64,000 bases of DNA. It comes from an uncultured bacterium (GTDB lineage Bacteria > Verrucomicrobiota > Verrucomicrobiia > CAIQCK01). A model generated the notes under the pieces. It saw only the letters and a program-made list of their open reading frames with translations, did no database searches and was not told the origin of the DNA. A program made the translations under genes and the position numbers. The stretch is taken from contig CAIQCK010000013.1 of NCBI GenBank assembly GCA_903870275.1, positions 34,232-98,231 of the forward strand, given 5' to 3'. Below, one piece after another: positions 49,479-61,298 of the stretch. The first letter of the stretch is position 1. Every line of letters begins with the position of its first letter.

Positions 49479-52234
49479 TTTTCGAAATATCGTTTCACCG
49501 CTTCGCGGTATTTTTCCGGTACCCGGTCGGGCGACAGCCGGTCGCCGGCGAGATCCTGCTTGTCAGAGGATGTCATCCGCTCGCGCGACTTGGCGTCAAT
49601 CACCGCGCGGCCGCGGCCCGCCGGTCCTGTGCCCGCAGCCGCGGAGCCGTGGCTGAGAAAACTGCGCGCTGGCCCGAACACGGGTGTGTTCAGCGGCGAA
49701 TAGCCGCTGACCGAGAAACCGTCGCCGCCATCCCCTACGCCCTCGCCCTCGCCCTGACCGACACCCTGTCCCGAACGGCACAACAGGGCCGCCAGCATTT
49801 GACGCATGGTTTTGACGAGGTTGGGATTGACCTTGAACCGCAGCCGGTTCCGGCACATCCCCCCGAAGCAATCGCCCTGCTTTTCGGTCAACGACTCCAT
49901 CTTTCCCGCGGCGAGCGCCGTGCGCTGCGACATTTTGCGACCATCCTGATTTTTGCCGGCAACGGCGGCCTCGACCATCGTTTCGGGAATTTGCAGCTCA
50001 CCGATCCGCCGGCTGAACTGGATGGCGCTTTGCTTCAGTTCGACGTAGTCGTCCTTGGCTGGCAGCGCGGCAGCATCGGCTGCCAGTGCCCTGGCCATCT
50101 CCACGAGTTGTTGCCGGATCTCGTCTTGCTGCGAGGCCAGCGGCGGCAGCGCCTCAAGGTCCGGCCGCAACTCTGATTCGAAGCGTTTGAGTTTGCGCGC
50201 AAGGTCTTGCTCGCGTTTGAGGAGCTGTTTGAAGGTGGCCGCGTGGCGCATCACCTTGCCGACCGCCACGACTTCCGCCGCGTCGGCCACTTGCTGTTCC
50301 ATGTCGCGACCGCTATCTCCGAGATCACGGAGAATCTTCTCGATGTTCCAGACCGTCACGGGATCATCCGCGCGCTGATCGGCAAGTTGACGGCCCGCCC
50401 GGGTCGTTGCCGAAGCCAGCGCTTTCATCATCGCCCCCAGCTGCTTCTCCATGTCGTAGGCGGCAAAATCATCGCTCAATTGCTGGAAGAGCCTGGCGTT
50501 TTCCGCGGCCAGTTGGCTGGCGCGTTTGAGTTGCCCGGCTATCCTGGCGGGGTCGCGGTTGGGCTGTCTGAGTTCATCGCGTAGTTGGCGCAACGCCTCC
50601 TGGAGCGCAGTGAAACGGGATTCGATCAACTGATAGCGGGCCTCGAATTCCTCCAGCGTGATCTTGGTGCGCAGCAGTTCGGCGTAATCGTCGTTGGAGA
50701 TGATCTCAATCCGCACGATCTCGGAACTGCCGATGCCCATCAGGGACGGATTGTAATCGCGGGCTTCGAGATAGGCTTCAATGACGTCGCCTTCCGTCAC
50801 GCCGAGGTTCGGCAGGTCAAGGCAGCCGTCGAACTGGTAGCTCTTTTGCGGCGACGGCAAGCTCATGTGCCGCGAGCGGTCACGGTAACCCACCATCGTT
50901 CGTACGACAGCGATTTCCTTCAATCCCAGATCGTCGCTGGCGGTTCCGATCAGTGGCACCCGCGTGCCGGCCGTGGCCAGGGCGAACGCGCTGGCGGGTT
51001 CAACGATCGCCACTTCCGGTGGCAGATCGGGGACAACCTTTTGGACAATGGTCAATGGCTCGGCGGCGGGCGTGCCTTGTATGTCGCGGATGAGCGCTTC
51101 CAGCCGCGAGTCTTCCTTCATAGTCCAGGAAAACGTCACCGTATGCAGCGCGGTCTTCTCACTGCGAACCGATTCGTCGCCTGCGCTGCTGCTGTTGGGT
51201 TTGATGGCGAGCGTGCCGCTGCTCAATGGGCGATTGCTGGTCAGCGTCAACGTTGCCCGGGAGCCGGCGAGGGAAGCGACCGGCTCGTTGCCGACGATGA
51301 ACTCCCGTTTCGGCAATCCGCTGTAAGCCGGTGGCACAATCTCGATCCGGGCCAGCGAGATTTGCGGCTGCAGCAGCACAGACAAGGACTGCCACCGGCT
51401 GCGCGCCCGTCCTGTAGCAAAACAGAACTCCACGGGTTCGATGACTTTTTCGAGTCGTTGGGCGAACCGCGTCGCGCTCTCCTGGAAACAGGCCGAGCTG
51501 TCCACCCGGCCGCCCTTGCGGGTCAGCAAGCTCACAGGCGAGCGGACGGGCTGGCCGGTGATTTCCACAGCCATCTCAATGGTGCCGCCGTAAAGCACAC
51601 TCGGCCGGACGGGCGTGACATGGAAGACATAACGGCTCCACGGCGGCACGTCACGGGTCGGAAAGAAAATGCGCGTGAGAATGACCTGGTTGGCCGAAGA
51701 AACCATGCTGAACCACGCAAGCGCCATCGCGATCTGGATAGCCAGCACCTTCAGTTGCCGCACCACCAGCGGAAAGGGAAAGCAGCGGCCGGCCGTCAAT
51801 GCCAGCTGGTCACAGCCGGCCCGGACGCTGCGCTCAATCAGAAAACTCTCCAAGCTGCCCGGCGGATGGTGGGCCGCCGCCTGAAGTTCCAACGCGCTCA
51901 GGATCGGGCGGCGGCGTTGACTCAGAAGGCGGTCGGCGTATTGGGCCAGGTCACGATTGGAATAAGCCAGTGCCTTGAGGCCCAGCCGCAAGAACACGCC
52001 CGCCAGTGTCACGAGGGCCGCCAGGTCCAGACCCAGCAAGGCTTCGGAGGGCAGGGCGAGACAGAAATCCGCCACAGCCAACGCGGCCAGAACGCACACC
52101 GCGTAGCCCGCCACGCGCAACAGCGCATGAAGCATTAGGCCTGACTGCATGACGCGCCGACGCTGGCCGAGCGTTTTCAGCAACGCGCGACGCGAATCCG
52201 CCAGCGGCGGCGCGATGGTGGCGATGGTTGTCAT
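49475..52234 (-). CDS. DUF4175-like coiled-coil membrane protein (module B)
   Basis: A 919-residue protein. Membrane segments lie near residues 32-60 and 65-85, with another about 170-190. An Ig-like middle region (DLPPEVAIVEPASAFALATA) precedes a long charged helical part (FEARYQLIESRFTALQEALR) predicted as coiled coil, and a Gly-rich tail with GQGVGQGEGEGVGDGGDG. It matches the product at 34757-37318 in architecture and operon role. The ATG at 52234 overlaps the VWA gene stop. Confidence 0.78.
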   Translation of the reverse strand: MTTIATIAPPLADSRRALLKTLGQRRRVMQSGLMLHALLRVAGYAVCVLAALAVADFCLALPSEALLGLDLAALVTLAGVFLRLGLKALAYSNRDLAQYADRLLSQRRRPILSALELQAAAHHPPGSLESFLIERSVRAGCDQLALTAGRCFPFPLVVRQLKVLAIQIAMALAWFSMVSSANQVILTRIFFPTRDVPPWSRYVFHVTPVRPSVLYGGTIEMAVEITGQPVRSPVSLLTRKGGRVDSSACFQESATRFAQRLEKVIEPVEFCFATGRARSRWQSLSVLLQPQISLARIEIVPPAYSGLPKREFIVGNEPVASLAGSRATLTLTSNRPLSSGTLAIKPNSSSAGDESVRSEKTALHTVTFSWTMKEDSRLEALIRDIQGTPAAEPLTIVQKVVPDLPPEVAIVEPASAFALATAGTRVPLIGTASDDLGLKEIAVVRTMVGYRDRSRHMSLPSPQKSYQFDGCLDLPNLGVTEGDVIEAYLEARDYNPSLMGIGSSEIVRIEIISNDDYAELLRTKITLEEFEARYQLIESRFTALQEALRQLRDELRQPNRDPARIAGQLKRASQLAAENARLFQQLSDDFAAYDMEKQLGAMMKALASATTRAGRQLADQRADDPVTVWNIEKILRDLGDSGRDMEQQVADAAEVVAVGKVMRHAATFKQLLKREQDLARKLKRFESELRPDLEALPPLASQQDEIRQQLVEMARALAADAAALPAKDDYVELKQSAIQFSRRIGELQIPETMVEAAVAGKNQDGRKMSQRTALAAGKMESLTEKQGDCFGGMCRNRLRFKVNPNLVKTMRQMLAALLCRSGQGVGQGEGEGVGDGGDGFSVSGYSPLNTPVFGPARSFLSHGSAAAGTGPAGRGRAVIDAKSRERMTSSDKQDLAGDRLSPDRVPEKYREAVKRYFEK

Positions 52235-54435
52235 ATCAATCCGTTGCGCCGGCGGATGAACCATTCACCGCCGAAGCAACATAGGATTACTGTCAGAACC
52301 AGGCCGCGATCCCAGAGCGGCTTCCACTGGGCGTTCTCGCCGCGAGCGGCCAACGGCGGCGTGGCGGCATGTTGGAAAAGCGCATTGACGTTATCGGCCG
52401 TGATGACGATCCCGCCGGTTTGCGCAGCTAGTTTCGCCATGAACTCCGCGTCCACGCTGGCATCATCGCTTTCCGCAAGGGGCGACCGGATCTGAAGCGT
52501 CTCGTAAAGCTTGAATCCCTTGCTGCCGACGCTCAACTCCACCCGGTAGGTGCCGGGTTTGCGAAGGGCAAGAATGCCTTCCCAGCGACCGGCAGCGTCA
52601 ACCGCAAGCGAGGGGACGGTTTCTTGCACGACGGTGTTGCCATCGAGCACTCGCAACAACGGTTGGAGCCTGGCAGCATCCGGCGCACGGCTGGAGACAC
52701 GGGCGATAACGGGCTGATCGGCGCGCACGACGGTGTCGCTCAGGCGCAACGAGTAATCCTGGCCTGGCAGGAATTCGGAATAGGTAACGAGCCATTGCAG
52801 CAGTTGGCTCCAAAGACCGCGGTAAAGTTTGCTGGCGCCTTCAAACGAGGGGAAGAAATCCCATTGCCACAACCCGTCGGCGTTGACTGCGACAACCAGC
52901 CCCTTGCCGTAGCGCTGGCTGAGCACAACGGGAAACCGGCGCGCCTGTTCGCCCGTGCCGCTCACACCCTCGGCCAGCACCTGCGTGAACGCTTTCAGCC
53001 GCGCGCATTCCGACGCGCGAACCAGGGCGGGAAGTTTTTCCCAGACTGGATCGTTGCGGCCCGGCAGATCGCCGCCGAACAGCCCGGTTTCCTCGCCACC
53101 AACCGTCGGCTGCCAGCGGAAAGCTCCTTCGCGCGGCGCGCCCCATTCCGCCGGTTCCAGACTTTCCAGTTCGGGCAGGCGGTTGTTGTAGGGTTTGCCA
53201 CGTGCAAAGAGGACTCCGCCGCCGCGGTCGCGCACGAACTGCGCCAGTAACTGGGTTTTCTCCGGCGTCAGGAAATACTCGACGCCCTTGCCGAAGAGGA
53301 TCACGTCGTAGCGGGCGAAATCGGCGGCCGTCTCCGGGAAAACGCCTTGCACGGCATCCCCCGGCGCGTCGTCGCCTTGCTCGATCCGGAAATACTTCGA
53401 CGCGGACAACCGATAAACGGTGGTCAACTGGAGGTGCTTCTGTTTCTGCAACAACTGCGCAATGAACTTGCTGTCCCAATACGGCATGCCCTCCGCCAGC
53501 AGCACCCTCAGCTTGCTTTCGAGCACGCAGACACCGAGGCGACAGGTGTTGTTGGCCAGCGCGGTCTCGCCGGGCCACGGGTCCACCTTGAATGTGTAGT
53601 CGCTGTAACCCAGCCGGTCCGGCACCAACTCAAACTCAACGCTGGCCGAAGGGCGTCCTCCCAATTCAACCTTCCGTTCGGCCAGGACACGTCCCTCTGC
53701 GTCCAGCAACCGGACCGTCGGAGTGACGCGGTCGAGATTGCGTTGCCGCACGATGGCCGTGAGTTTGAGCGGCTGTCCCTTGAACGCAATGAACTGCCGC
53801 CGGTCTGCGACGATTTCCAAATCGGGCAGATCCGTCTTGCTGCCGATGACGACCGGATAGACCGGTGTCTGGAGCGCACGAGCCTTGAGGGCGAACTCGT
53901 CGAGGCTGCCCGGTTCGACCTGCCGCCCGTCAGAAAGCAGGATGATGCCCGCCAGCCGGCTGCCGCCAGACTGGCCGAGTTGGAGCGCGCTGTCGCACGC
54001 GCCGAGGATGTCGGTGGTCTCGCCCGTGCTGGTGATGTCGGCCAGTTTCCGGGCCGACTCGAGAGCGCGCAGCTTGTTATCAAAAGTAAAGAGGCGGAAG
54101 CGGCGCTGTGGCTGGTCGGCCAGAAGTTGACGGACCAGCCGGCAGGTTTCACGCCAGCGAGACTGGCCGCGCACGTCGGCTGTTCCCATGCTGCGGCTGG
54201 TGTCCAGCAGCATTGCCCACTCCGTCGTCTGGGCGCGTTGCTCGATGTGCCAGCGACCCGGATTGAGGGCGATCAGAACCACGCCGCTCAGGCCGAGCAG
54301 CCGCGACGCCAGAACAAGCCAGCGGGCGCGCGCCGGACAGTCGGCTGCGGAGGTCCACGCCAGATAGCCGCTCGCTGCCAGCAACACGGTGCCGAGCAGC
54401 AGCACGTATTCGATGGGGAGCAAGGGGTCCATCAT
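52231..54435 (-). CDS. VWA/amidotransferase-like membrane protein (module B)
   Basis: A 734-residue protein. N-terminal membrane segments (about 7-28 and 39-57) precede a VWA domain with MIDAS LLDTSRSMG at about 76. A Gly-rich amidotransferase-like domain (ARYDVILFGKG, FVRDRGGGVLFARG) follows, and a C-terminal membrane segment (GLVLTVILCCFGGEW). It is paralogous to 32526-34760. In this module the VWA gene precedes the DUF4175-like gene; in module A the order is reversed. Confidence 0.85.
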   Translation of the reverse strand: MMDPLLPIEYVLLLGTVLLAASGYLAWTSAADCPARARWLVLASRLLGLSGVVLIALNPGRWHIEQRAQTTEWAMLLDTSRSMGTADVRGQSRWRETCRLVRQLLADQPQRRFRLFTFDNKLRALESARKLADITSTGETTDILGACDSALQLGQSGGSRLAGIILLSDGRQVEPGSLDEFALKARALQTPVYPVVIGSKTDLPDLEIVADRRQFIAFKGQPLKLTAIVRQRNLDRVTPTVRLLDAEGRVLAERKVELGGRPSASVEFELVPDRLGYSDYTFKVDPWPGETALANNTCRLGVCVLESKLRVLLAEGMPYWDSKFIAQLLQKQKHLQLTTVYRLSASKYFRIEQGDDAPGDAVQGVFPETAADFARYDVILFGKGVEYFLTPEKTQLLAQFVRDRGGGVLFARGKPYNNRLPELESLEPAEWGAPREGAFRWQPTVGGEETGLFGGDLPGRNDPVWEKLPALVRASECARLKAFTQVLAEGVSGTGEQARRFPVVLSQRYGKGLVVAVNADGLWQWDFFPSFEGASKLYRGLWSQLLQWLVTYSEFLPGQDYSLRLSDTVVRADQPVIARVSSRAPDAARLQPLLRVLDGNTVVQETVPSLAVDAAGRWEGILALRKPGTYRVELSVGSKGFKLYETLQIRSPLAESDDASVDAEFMAKLAAQTGGIVITADNVNALFQHAATPPLAARGENAQWKPLWDRGLVLTVILCCFGGEWFIRRRNGLI

Positions 54436-56453
54436 GCCGCCGCCTTTCTCAACACCATCGCTTCTGCCATTGCCGCCCCAATGGCCACCAGCAATAACAG
54501 CGGCCAGAGCGACACGCCCTCCCGCAAATCGCGCACAGCCTGGCCGGCTTCGAGAGCGATGGAGGCGGTTTGTGTCAGCGTGTCCGGCACTTGGAATCGC
54601 AGGTCGCTTTCCACGGTGGGGAAATTGACGAGATTGCAGCCCAACGGCTGGCCGCGATATTGCCAGCGATACACGCCCAGCCGGGTGGTGTCGAGCGCGG
54701 CAAAAATCGCGTGTTGTGGATCGGCTTGACGTTGGAGCGGCACGGCGTTTTGGCCTGTCAAGAGAGAGATGTCCTTGCTCAACACCTCGTGATCCAGCCG
54801 GCGCATCATGGCTTGGCCGGGCAACGAGTCGCGCGGCGCGGCAGGCTGGCCGGCCGAGCGGTGTTTCAGGAGCAGTTCGATGAAGAAAGGTAGAAATTCA
54901 CTCTGGCTGGCCCAGTTGCCGTGCTCGGGCTGAAGCGGGATGTTCCAGAGAAACAGATGGCCGCCGCACTTGATGTGCAGCAGCGCCGGCACGTCATCGT
55001 GATAGGCGAGAATTGGGTCGGCGCCGGCAAAGTCGGCCGCGGGGAAACTGTAGCGCGCGAACAGCACGCCACGCGTGGGATCGCCGTGTGCGCCGCCAGC
55101 GAACACCTCAAATACTGGATCGTCGAGCCGGGCGAGTTTCAGACGCCAGGCTTGTTTGGAGGGTTGCCAGACCAGCGTCGCAGCCGAAGTCTTGGAAAGG
55201 CCTGCCACCGCTTGAATGTCGGCGCACCGGGTTCGATCGCTGGGAAACCAGACTACGGTGCCTCCGGCGTGGAGGTAGTCCGCGATGCCGGCGCCGCCAT
55301 TGCCGTCCCAGCCGGACAGCAGCAGCGCGTTGAAATTGAGTTTGTCGTTTAGCTGGGCGCTGGTCAGTGTTTCCAGTTTGGCCCAACCCACAGCTTCGAG
55401 AGCCTTGCGCCAATAGGCGGCGGTCAGAGGTTCCTTGTTGAACAAACCAACGTGGAACGAGTCACGCACGTCCACGATCGCCCAACGTTCGTTGTCGAAT
55501 GGAAAAGCGTCCTCGCTCAGGGAGGCCGTCAGCACGTTTTCGCCGGAGCCGCTCAACCGGCAGCGAAACACGGCGACCGCCTTCTGCCACGGCGCAAGGC
55601 GCACTTCCTGTTCCTGGCGCAATTCGCCGGCGCGCAGGGAAACCGTCTTGAGGGTCGGCTGCGGTGAGAAGTTTTCCACCTCGCAGTAAACGGCAAACTC
55701 TTCATTCGCGAGCACGCTGGCGGGCCGGGCGTAGAGCCGGGTGAGGGCTTGATTGGGCAGATCCTCGTTGCCGATGCGGATCGTGACAAGGCGGATGGCA
55801 GAGGACACGTCGGGACGGAGACCCGACCATGAACTGCGCTGGAAATCGGAGATCACGTAAATTTCCCGCGCCACCGTGGTATCCTGGAGCAGGCTGGTCG
55901 CGAGGTCGAATCCGCCGCGCAGGTCGGCCGCTTCAAGACTGACCGTGGCTTTGCGCAGTGCGGTCTGCAGGAAGGGAATGTTGACGCCGAGGGTAGGGAA
56001 CTCCGCCCGGCTTGGCGTGCGCAACCAGATGACGTTCGCTGCGTCGGCCGCCGACAAACCGGCGAGCACCTCGGAAGCTTTGGCGCACGCGGTGGCAAAC
56101 CGCGTTTGCGATCCCTGCATCGCGGCCATTGAAGCCGAGGCGTCCACCAGCACCACGACGTGCTTGCGTTGGAGATAAGAGGCGGCGCGACCTGAGCCAA
56201 ACCACACGGGTTGTAGAAACGCGCCGATCAGGGCCGCAAACAGCACGGTGCGCAACAACAGCACCAGCCACGATTGGGGCCGTCGCAGGCGGACCGAACG
56301 GCGCACGATGCGCTCGATGAAAGCGATGGAGCTGAAGCGATAGACCGGCGGTTGCGCCCGGGCAAACAGATGCAAAACCAGCGGTGCCGCCACCAGCAGG
56401 GTCAGCGGCAGCAACGCCGGGTTGGCCAGGACAAGGTTACTCCACCAGTTCAT
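54432..56453 (-). CDS. BatA-like aerotolerance protein with VWA domain (module B)
   Basis: A 673-residue protein. The N-terminal domain has LVLANPALLPLTLLVAAPLV then VYRFSSIAFIERIV; a second membrane segment follows. The VWA MIDAS is intact (VVLVDASASMA at about 99-109). A later amidotransferase-like region contains NALLLSGWDGNGG and YLHAGGTVVWFPSD, and a C-terminal membrane segment ends it. The start at 56453 overlaps the DUF58 gene by 17 bp; the longer upstream frame overlaps that gene further and is not credible. Confidence 0.84.
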   Translation of the reverse strand: MNWWSNLVLANPALLPLTLLVAAPLVLHLFARAQPPVYRFSSIAFIERIVRRSVRLRRPQSWLVLLLRTVLFAALIGAFLQPVWFGSGRAASYLQRKHVVVLVDASASMAAMQGSQTRFATACAKASEVLAGLSAADAANVIWLRTPSRAEFPTLGVNIPFLQTALRKATVSLEAADLRGGFDLATSLLQDTTVAREIYVISDFQRSSWSGLRPDVSSAIRLVTIRIGNEDLPNQALTRLYARPASVLANEEFAVYCEVENFSPQPTLKTVSLRAGELRQEQEVRLAPWQKAVAVFRCRLSGSGENVLTASLSEDAFPFDNERWAIVDVRDSFHVGLFNKEPLTAAYWRKALEAVGWAKLETLTSAQLNDKLNFNALLLSGWDGNGGAGIADYLHAGGTVVWFPSDRTRCADIQAVAGLSKTSAATLVWQPSKQAWRLKLARLDDPVFEVFAGGAHGDPTRGVLFARYSFPAADFAGADPILAYHDDVPALLHIKCGGHLFLWNIPLQPEHGNWASQSEFLPFFIELLLKHRSAGQPAAPRDSLPGQAMMRRLDHEVLSKDISLLTGQNAVPLQRQADPQHAIFAALDTTRLGVYRWQYRGQPLGCNLVNFPTVESDLRFQVPDTLTQTASIALEAGQAVRDLREGVSLWPLLLLVAIGAAMAEAMVLRKAAA

Positions 56454-57311
56454 CGAAAAGGCTGAAGTAATGGCGATCCGTTCGAGCGACGGTGTAGGCC
56501 ACCTGCCGGCGAACCGCCAGCTCGCGCAAACCGCGGATGTGTTGTTCCATCGCGTCGGCGTAAGCGGCGCCGATGGCGCGGGTATGGGCGATGACCCGCT
56601 TGCCGGTTTCCATGTCGTCAAACCTCCGCAGGCCCAGGTTGCGCAGTTGCAGTTCTTCAGGCGCCAGAACGTGAAACAGGAAAATCCGAAACCCGCGATG
56701 CAGGTAGGGGCTTAACGCCGAGAAAATCGCCGCGCCGTCATCGAAAAAGTCCGAAAGGACCACGAGCGCGCCGCGGTGGCGCAGCAACGGGTAGGCGCGG
56801 CGCAACGCCGTGGCAAGCGAGGTGCGTTGACCGGGCTGGTTGTGCTCGAGCACCTGCAGCAGGTTGTGCAGGTGGCGCGTGGTGCTGCCGGGCGGAAAAA
56901 AGTGACGGATGCGGTCGTCGAAGAGGTTCAACGCAACGCGGTCCGTGTTGCGGGTGACCAGATAACAGAGCGCGGCGGTGAAAAACGAGGCGTATTCGAG
57001 CTTCGTCAGACCCTCGCCGAAACCCATCGAGGCGCTGCTATCGAGGAAGAGATAGCAGTCCATGCGGGTCTGTTCCTCGTAAGTGCGCAGGTAAAACCGG
57101 TCGGTCCGCGCATACACGCGCCAGTCCACCAGTTTGGGTTCGTCGCCGAAAGCGTAGGGGCGGTAGTCGCGAAACTCGGTGGAGCTTCCCCGCAAGCGGG
57201 AGCGATGGCGGCCGGCGAGGTAGCCCTCGACCAGCGCCTTCGGAGCGAACTCGAAGCTGCCGAGGTTCTTGATGTCCTCCGGGCGCAGGTATTTGAACTG
57301 CGGGGCGGGCA

Positions 57312-57312
<1 letters not shown>
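56437..57312 (-). CDS. DUF58 protein (module B)
   Basis: A 291-residue cytosolic DUF58 protein starting at GTG, which overlaps the moxR TAG by one base. Signature: GSSTEFRDYRPYAFGDEPKL then VDWRVYARTDRFYL; VWA-like metal site LFLDSSASMG. A paralogue lies at 39413-40330. Confidence 0.92.
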
Positions 57313-58289
<977 letters not shown>

Positions 58290-58325
58290 AGGCGACTCCG
58301 TTCCATAAGGCAGGGCGCTGGCCAA

Positions 58326-61298
58326 TTACTCGAACATCATCGGCGGACCATACGGCACAGCGTCCTCGTCATTTGGGTTTGCTGAGGGGATTGAACCAAT
58401 CAACATGATGGTCAGTGACTCGCAGGCGTTGAACTTGGGTGCGCAGACCGTCTCCAGCGATTTCCAGAGCGTCGTTTCCTGCGCGGCGAAGGCCTCGATA
58501 CCGCTCTGGTCGAGCTTGTCGAGCTTGTCGAGCTTGTCGCCATCGTCGCTCTTATTGCTTTTCTTGGCGGCGGACACGAGGTTGGCCGGCAGATCCACCA
58601 GCCAGGTTCCGTAGCCGTTGATGGCATGGTCGCTACCGGACGTGTGCAGGTAAGCCACCAGCAGAGCCTTGTTCAAGCCGCTCATCCCCGGCGCCTGCCC
58701 GAACACGTTCGCCATCGAGCCAGGCTTTTCCGCCCGGATTTTGATTCCTCCCAGGCTTCCAGCACGCGAAACAAGGATTTGGATCGGCTTGCCCTCCTTC
58801 AGCAACGCCTTGGATGTCTCAACCAACGTTTCGACCATCTTGCGATCGAGCGGCTTGCCTTTGAGAGCTTCCGCTTGCTGCTTTAACCCTGGCGCATCCA
58901 GCGCCACCTGCACGTCGCTGATCACATTGGCCAGGGCCGCCAGCTTGGTGTTGAGTTGCGCGTCCGCGGCCAGGATTTCGTGCAACGCCAGATATTCGTC
59001 GCTCGTCAGCGCCGCGACGCGCTGGCGAAGCGATTCGCCGCTGGCCGTGGTCAGTTCGGTCTGGATTGTCTTGCGGCGTTCGGCGGAAACATTTTTCCCG
59101 GACGGAAACTTTGGCAGGGCCGACTCCGGCTTGCCCGCCAAGCGCGCCTCAGCCCGCGTCCGGTAAACCTCATAGGCTTTGGATCCGAACTGTTGCGCCT
59201 CCTCATTCTCCTCCTGACGGTCTTCGGCGCCGGGAGCGAACAGTTGCTCGGCCGCGATGCCAGCGTACTGACCGACCGTCATCGGCTCGCCCATTGTCAT
59301 GCCCCCGAAATCCGTGATCGAACGGGTGTCGGCCAGCAGTTTGCGCCAAGCCTCGGCGTGAGCGGCCATGCTGAAGTTCGGTTTGGAGGACCGCATGATT
59401 TCCTCCATCTTGGCCCGGCTCACGCCGGAGGTGTAACGGGCTTGGTAAGCCTGGATGTAGGGTGACATGGTGACCAGTTCCAGATACTTCTGAACCAGAA
59501 AGATATCCTGAGCTTTCACCGCGGCGTTCAACAGCATGCCCAGTCTCTTCTGCGGTTCCACCTCCGCCAGTTTCCGCGCCAACGTGGTGTTATTCCTGGC
59601 CCAAGCGGCCTCCGTCCATTTCTGCTTCGCGTTGAGACTCTCCTCTATGATCGCTTCGGCGCTCTTGGAGGAAACGAGTTGTTCAAGCGCAGCCAGGGCG
59701 CGTTGCGCCTGTTGCTGCATGATTTTCTTGGTGTTGTCCGACATTCTATGGTTGGCCGACGTCACCGGCTGTAACAAATCGGGGTTGGCCTTGATACGAG
59801 CAAGGTATTTGTCAACGAATCCGCGGGCAGCCTCGCCGCGCTGCATGACATAGAGGCTGACCATGCTCACCTCTTGCACAACATCTTTGGACTCCAGGAA
59901 GTGCTTCTCGACGGCCTGTTGGTCTTCCGGCTTGCTGGATTGGGCCAGGGCTTCGATGGCTGCATGGCGATTTCCCGGGCTGCCCTGTTCGAGGAAATGG
60001 CGGGCCAGTTCCCCGTCTGTCTTGTCCTTGTATCGGCCATACCAGTCGAGCGCCTGCTGGCGGATGGTGTCGGTATCCACCTCGCTCCTGTAGCGATCCC
60101 GCGAGTCCAGCACGACGGGCTTGAGCAGTTCGCGGGCAATCTCACCGCGCGTGGCGGGCCGCGACATCGCGTCGTAGAATTCCTGGATTTTTTCCTCGTC
60201 CACGACTTCTTCTCCACGGGAACTGAAAAACGAACCGGCATACGGGAAATTTCCGCGCAGGTCCGCCGCGACCAGATAGTCGTCCTTCAACAGGGCGATC
60301 AACAAGGGGAACGCCTTCGCTTTGCGGGCCATAATCCGGCACACGGCCGACTTCTCGTCGGCCTCCCCGCGCATGCCGCTGCGCTCGCCCAGGACCCAGT
60401 TGGACGAGCTATGCATCCACATCGGATACTCGCCGACATCCGACGGCTTCATCCCGCCCAGTTCGCGCGCGAGCTTCCGGTCTTCGTCGGTGAGATCCGC
60501 GCCTTCGACCGCCGGCGGCTCCGGGGTGGCAATCCGTTTTTTCACGGCATCGGCCAGACGCTGGAACACCGGGCGGTTCCGCCAGTTCGGGATGCGCGCC
60601 AGCAACGCCTCCATCTCCTTGCCGAACTGCGCCCAGTCGGCCGACGTCTTGAAGGCGTCGAAAGCGTTTTGGTATTGGCTATCGGCCACGAGGTTGACCG
60701 CCTGTTGGATGACCTTGCGGCTGTCGCCCGCCTGTTGAAACAACCGGGCTGCGATCTGGTTCGCCTCGGCTGTCAGCCCTTTCTGGTGGAAGTAAACCGC
60801 ATACAAAAAGAGCTGGCCCCAACCGCCGGAATCGAAGTAGTAACGATCGGAATGTTTCCCGCCGACAGGCTTTTCCAGAAAACCAAGCAGTGTTTTAACA
60901 TCGGCGCTCAAGTCCGCCGGGCTCCATTGGCCGGTGCGGGCGTTTCGTTCGCGCTGCTTCAAGTCTCCAACCTCCATCGTGCGTCCGTCGGCTGTCACGA
61001 ATATGCCGCGGCCACCCGGTTTGGTTTCGAACAGCCAGGCGTTGCCTTTCAACTTCGGTCCGGCGTGTCCAAAATAGACCGACGACTGGAGTCCCGCCGA
61101 CCATTCCAGTTCCACCCATGTTGCCTTCTTGATGTCTGGCAGGCCGAGCGCGGCGAATTTCTCAAAACCTTTCGAGAAGTCCCGGACTGTTTCCGCGCCC
61201 GGCTGACTGGGCGCGCTGCCCGCTTGGGCGAAAACAGGGGAGGTGAAGTTGAGGGAAGTTCCCAATGCAGCCAACAGCAGCCAGAGAGCGATTCTCAT
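58326..61298 (-). CDS. Large exported helical-repeat hypothetical protein
   Basis: A 990-residue protein with a signal peptide (MRIALWLLLAALGTSLNFTS ending near VFAQ). Most of the rest is alpha-helical and looks like HEAT/TPR-type repeats (GSPGNRHAAIEALAQSSKPE, KYLARIKANPDLLQPVTSAN). No catalytic motif is seen. A small tandem duplication gives KLDKLDKLD near the C-terminus. It lies 36 bp upstream of module B on the same strand and may be its first gene. Function unknown. Confidence 0.75.
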   Translation of the reverse strand: MRIALWLLLAALGTSLNFTSPVFAQAGSAPSQPGAETVRDFSKGFEKFAALGLPDIKKATWVELEWSAGLQSSVYFGHAGPKLKGNAWLFETKPGGRGIFVTADGRTMEVGDLKQRERNARTGQWSPADLSADVKTLLGFLEKPVGGKHSDRYYFDSGGWGQLFLYAVYFHQKGLTAEANQIAARLFQQAGDSRKVIQQAVNLVADSQYQNAFDAFKTSADWAQFGKEMEALLARIPNWRNRPVFQRLADAVKKRIATPEPPAVEGADLTDEDRKLARELGGMKPSDVGEYPMWMHSSSNWVLGERSGMRGEADEKSAVCRIMARKAKAFPLLIALLKDDYLVAADLRGNFPYAGSFFSSRGEEVVDEEKIQEFYDAMSRPATRGEIARELLKPVVLDSRDRYRSEVDTDTIRQQALDWYGRYKDKTDGELARHFLEQGSPGNRHAAIEALAQSSKPEDQQAVEKHFLESKDVVQEVSMVSLYVMQRGEAARGFVDKYLARIKANPDLLQPVTSANHRMSDNTKKIMQQQAQRALAALEQLVSSKSAEAIIEESLNAKQKWTEAAWARNNTTLARKLAEVEPQKRLGMLLNAAVKAQDIFLVQKYLELVTMSPYIQAYQARYTSGVSRAKMEEIMRSSKPNFSMAAHAEAWRKLLADTRSITDFGGMTMGEPMTVGQYAGIAAEQLFAPGAEDRQEENEEAQQFGSKAYEVYRTRAEARLAGKPESALPKFPSGKNVSAERRKTIQTELTTASGESLRQRVAALTSDEYLALHEILAADAQLNTKLAALANVISDVQVALDAPGLKQQAEALKGKPLDRKMVETLVETSKALLKEGKPIQILVSRAGSLGGIKIRAEKPGSMANVFGQAPGMSGLNKALLVAYLHTSGSDHAINGYGTWLVDLPANLVSAAKKSNKSDDGDKLDKLDKLDQSGIEAFAAQETTLWKSLETVCAPKFNACESLTIMLIGSIPSANPNDEDAVPYGPPMMFE
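58510..58536. repeat. 9-bp tandem repeat, three units
   Basis: TCGAGCTTG occurs three times in a row (plus strand), encoding the K-L-D repeats of the overlying gene. In-frame slippage would change only the repeat number. Confidence 0.8.

Noticed and set aside
58510..58536. Tandem 9-mers as a CRISPR-like array
   Set aside because: Units are contiguous without spacers and in frame with a coding sequence; no cas genes in the window.
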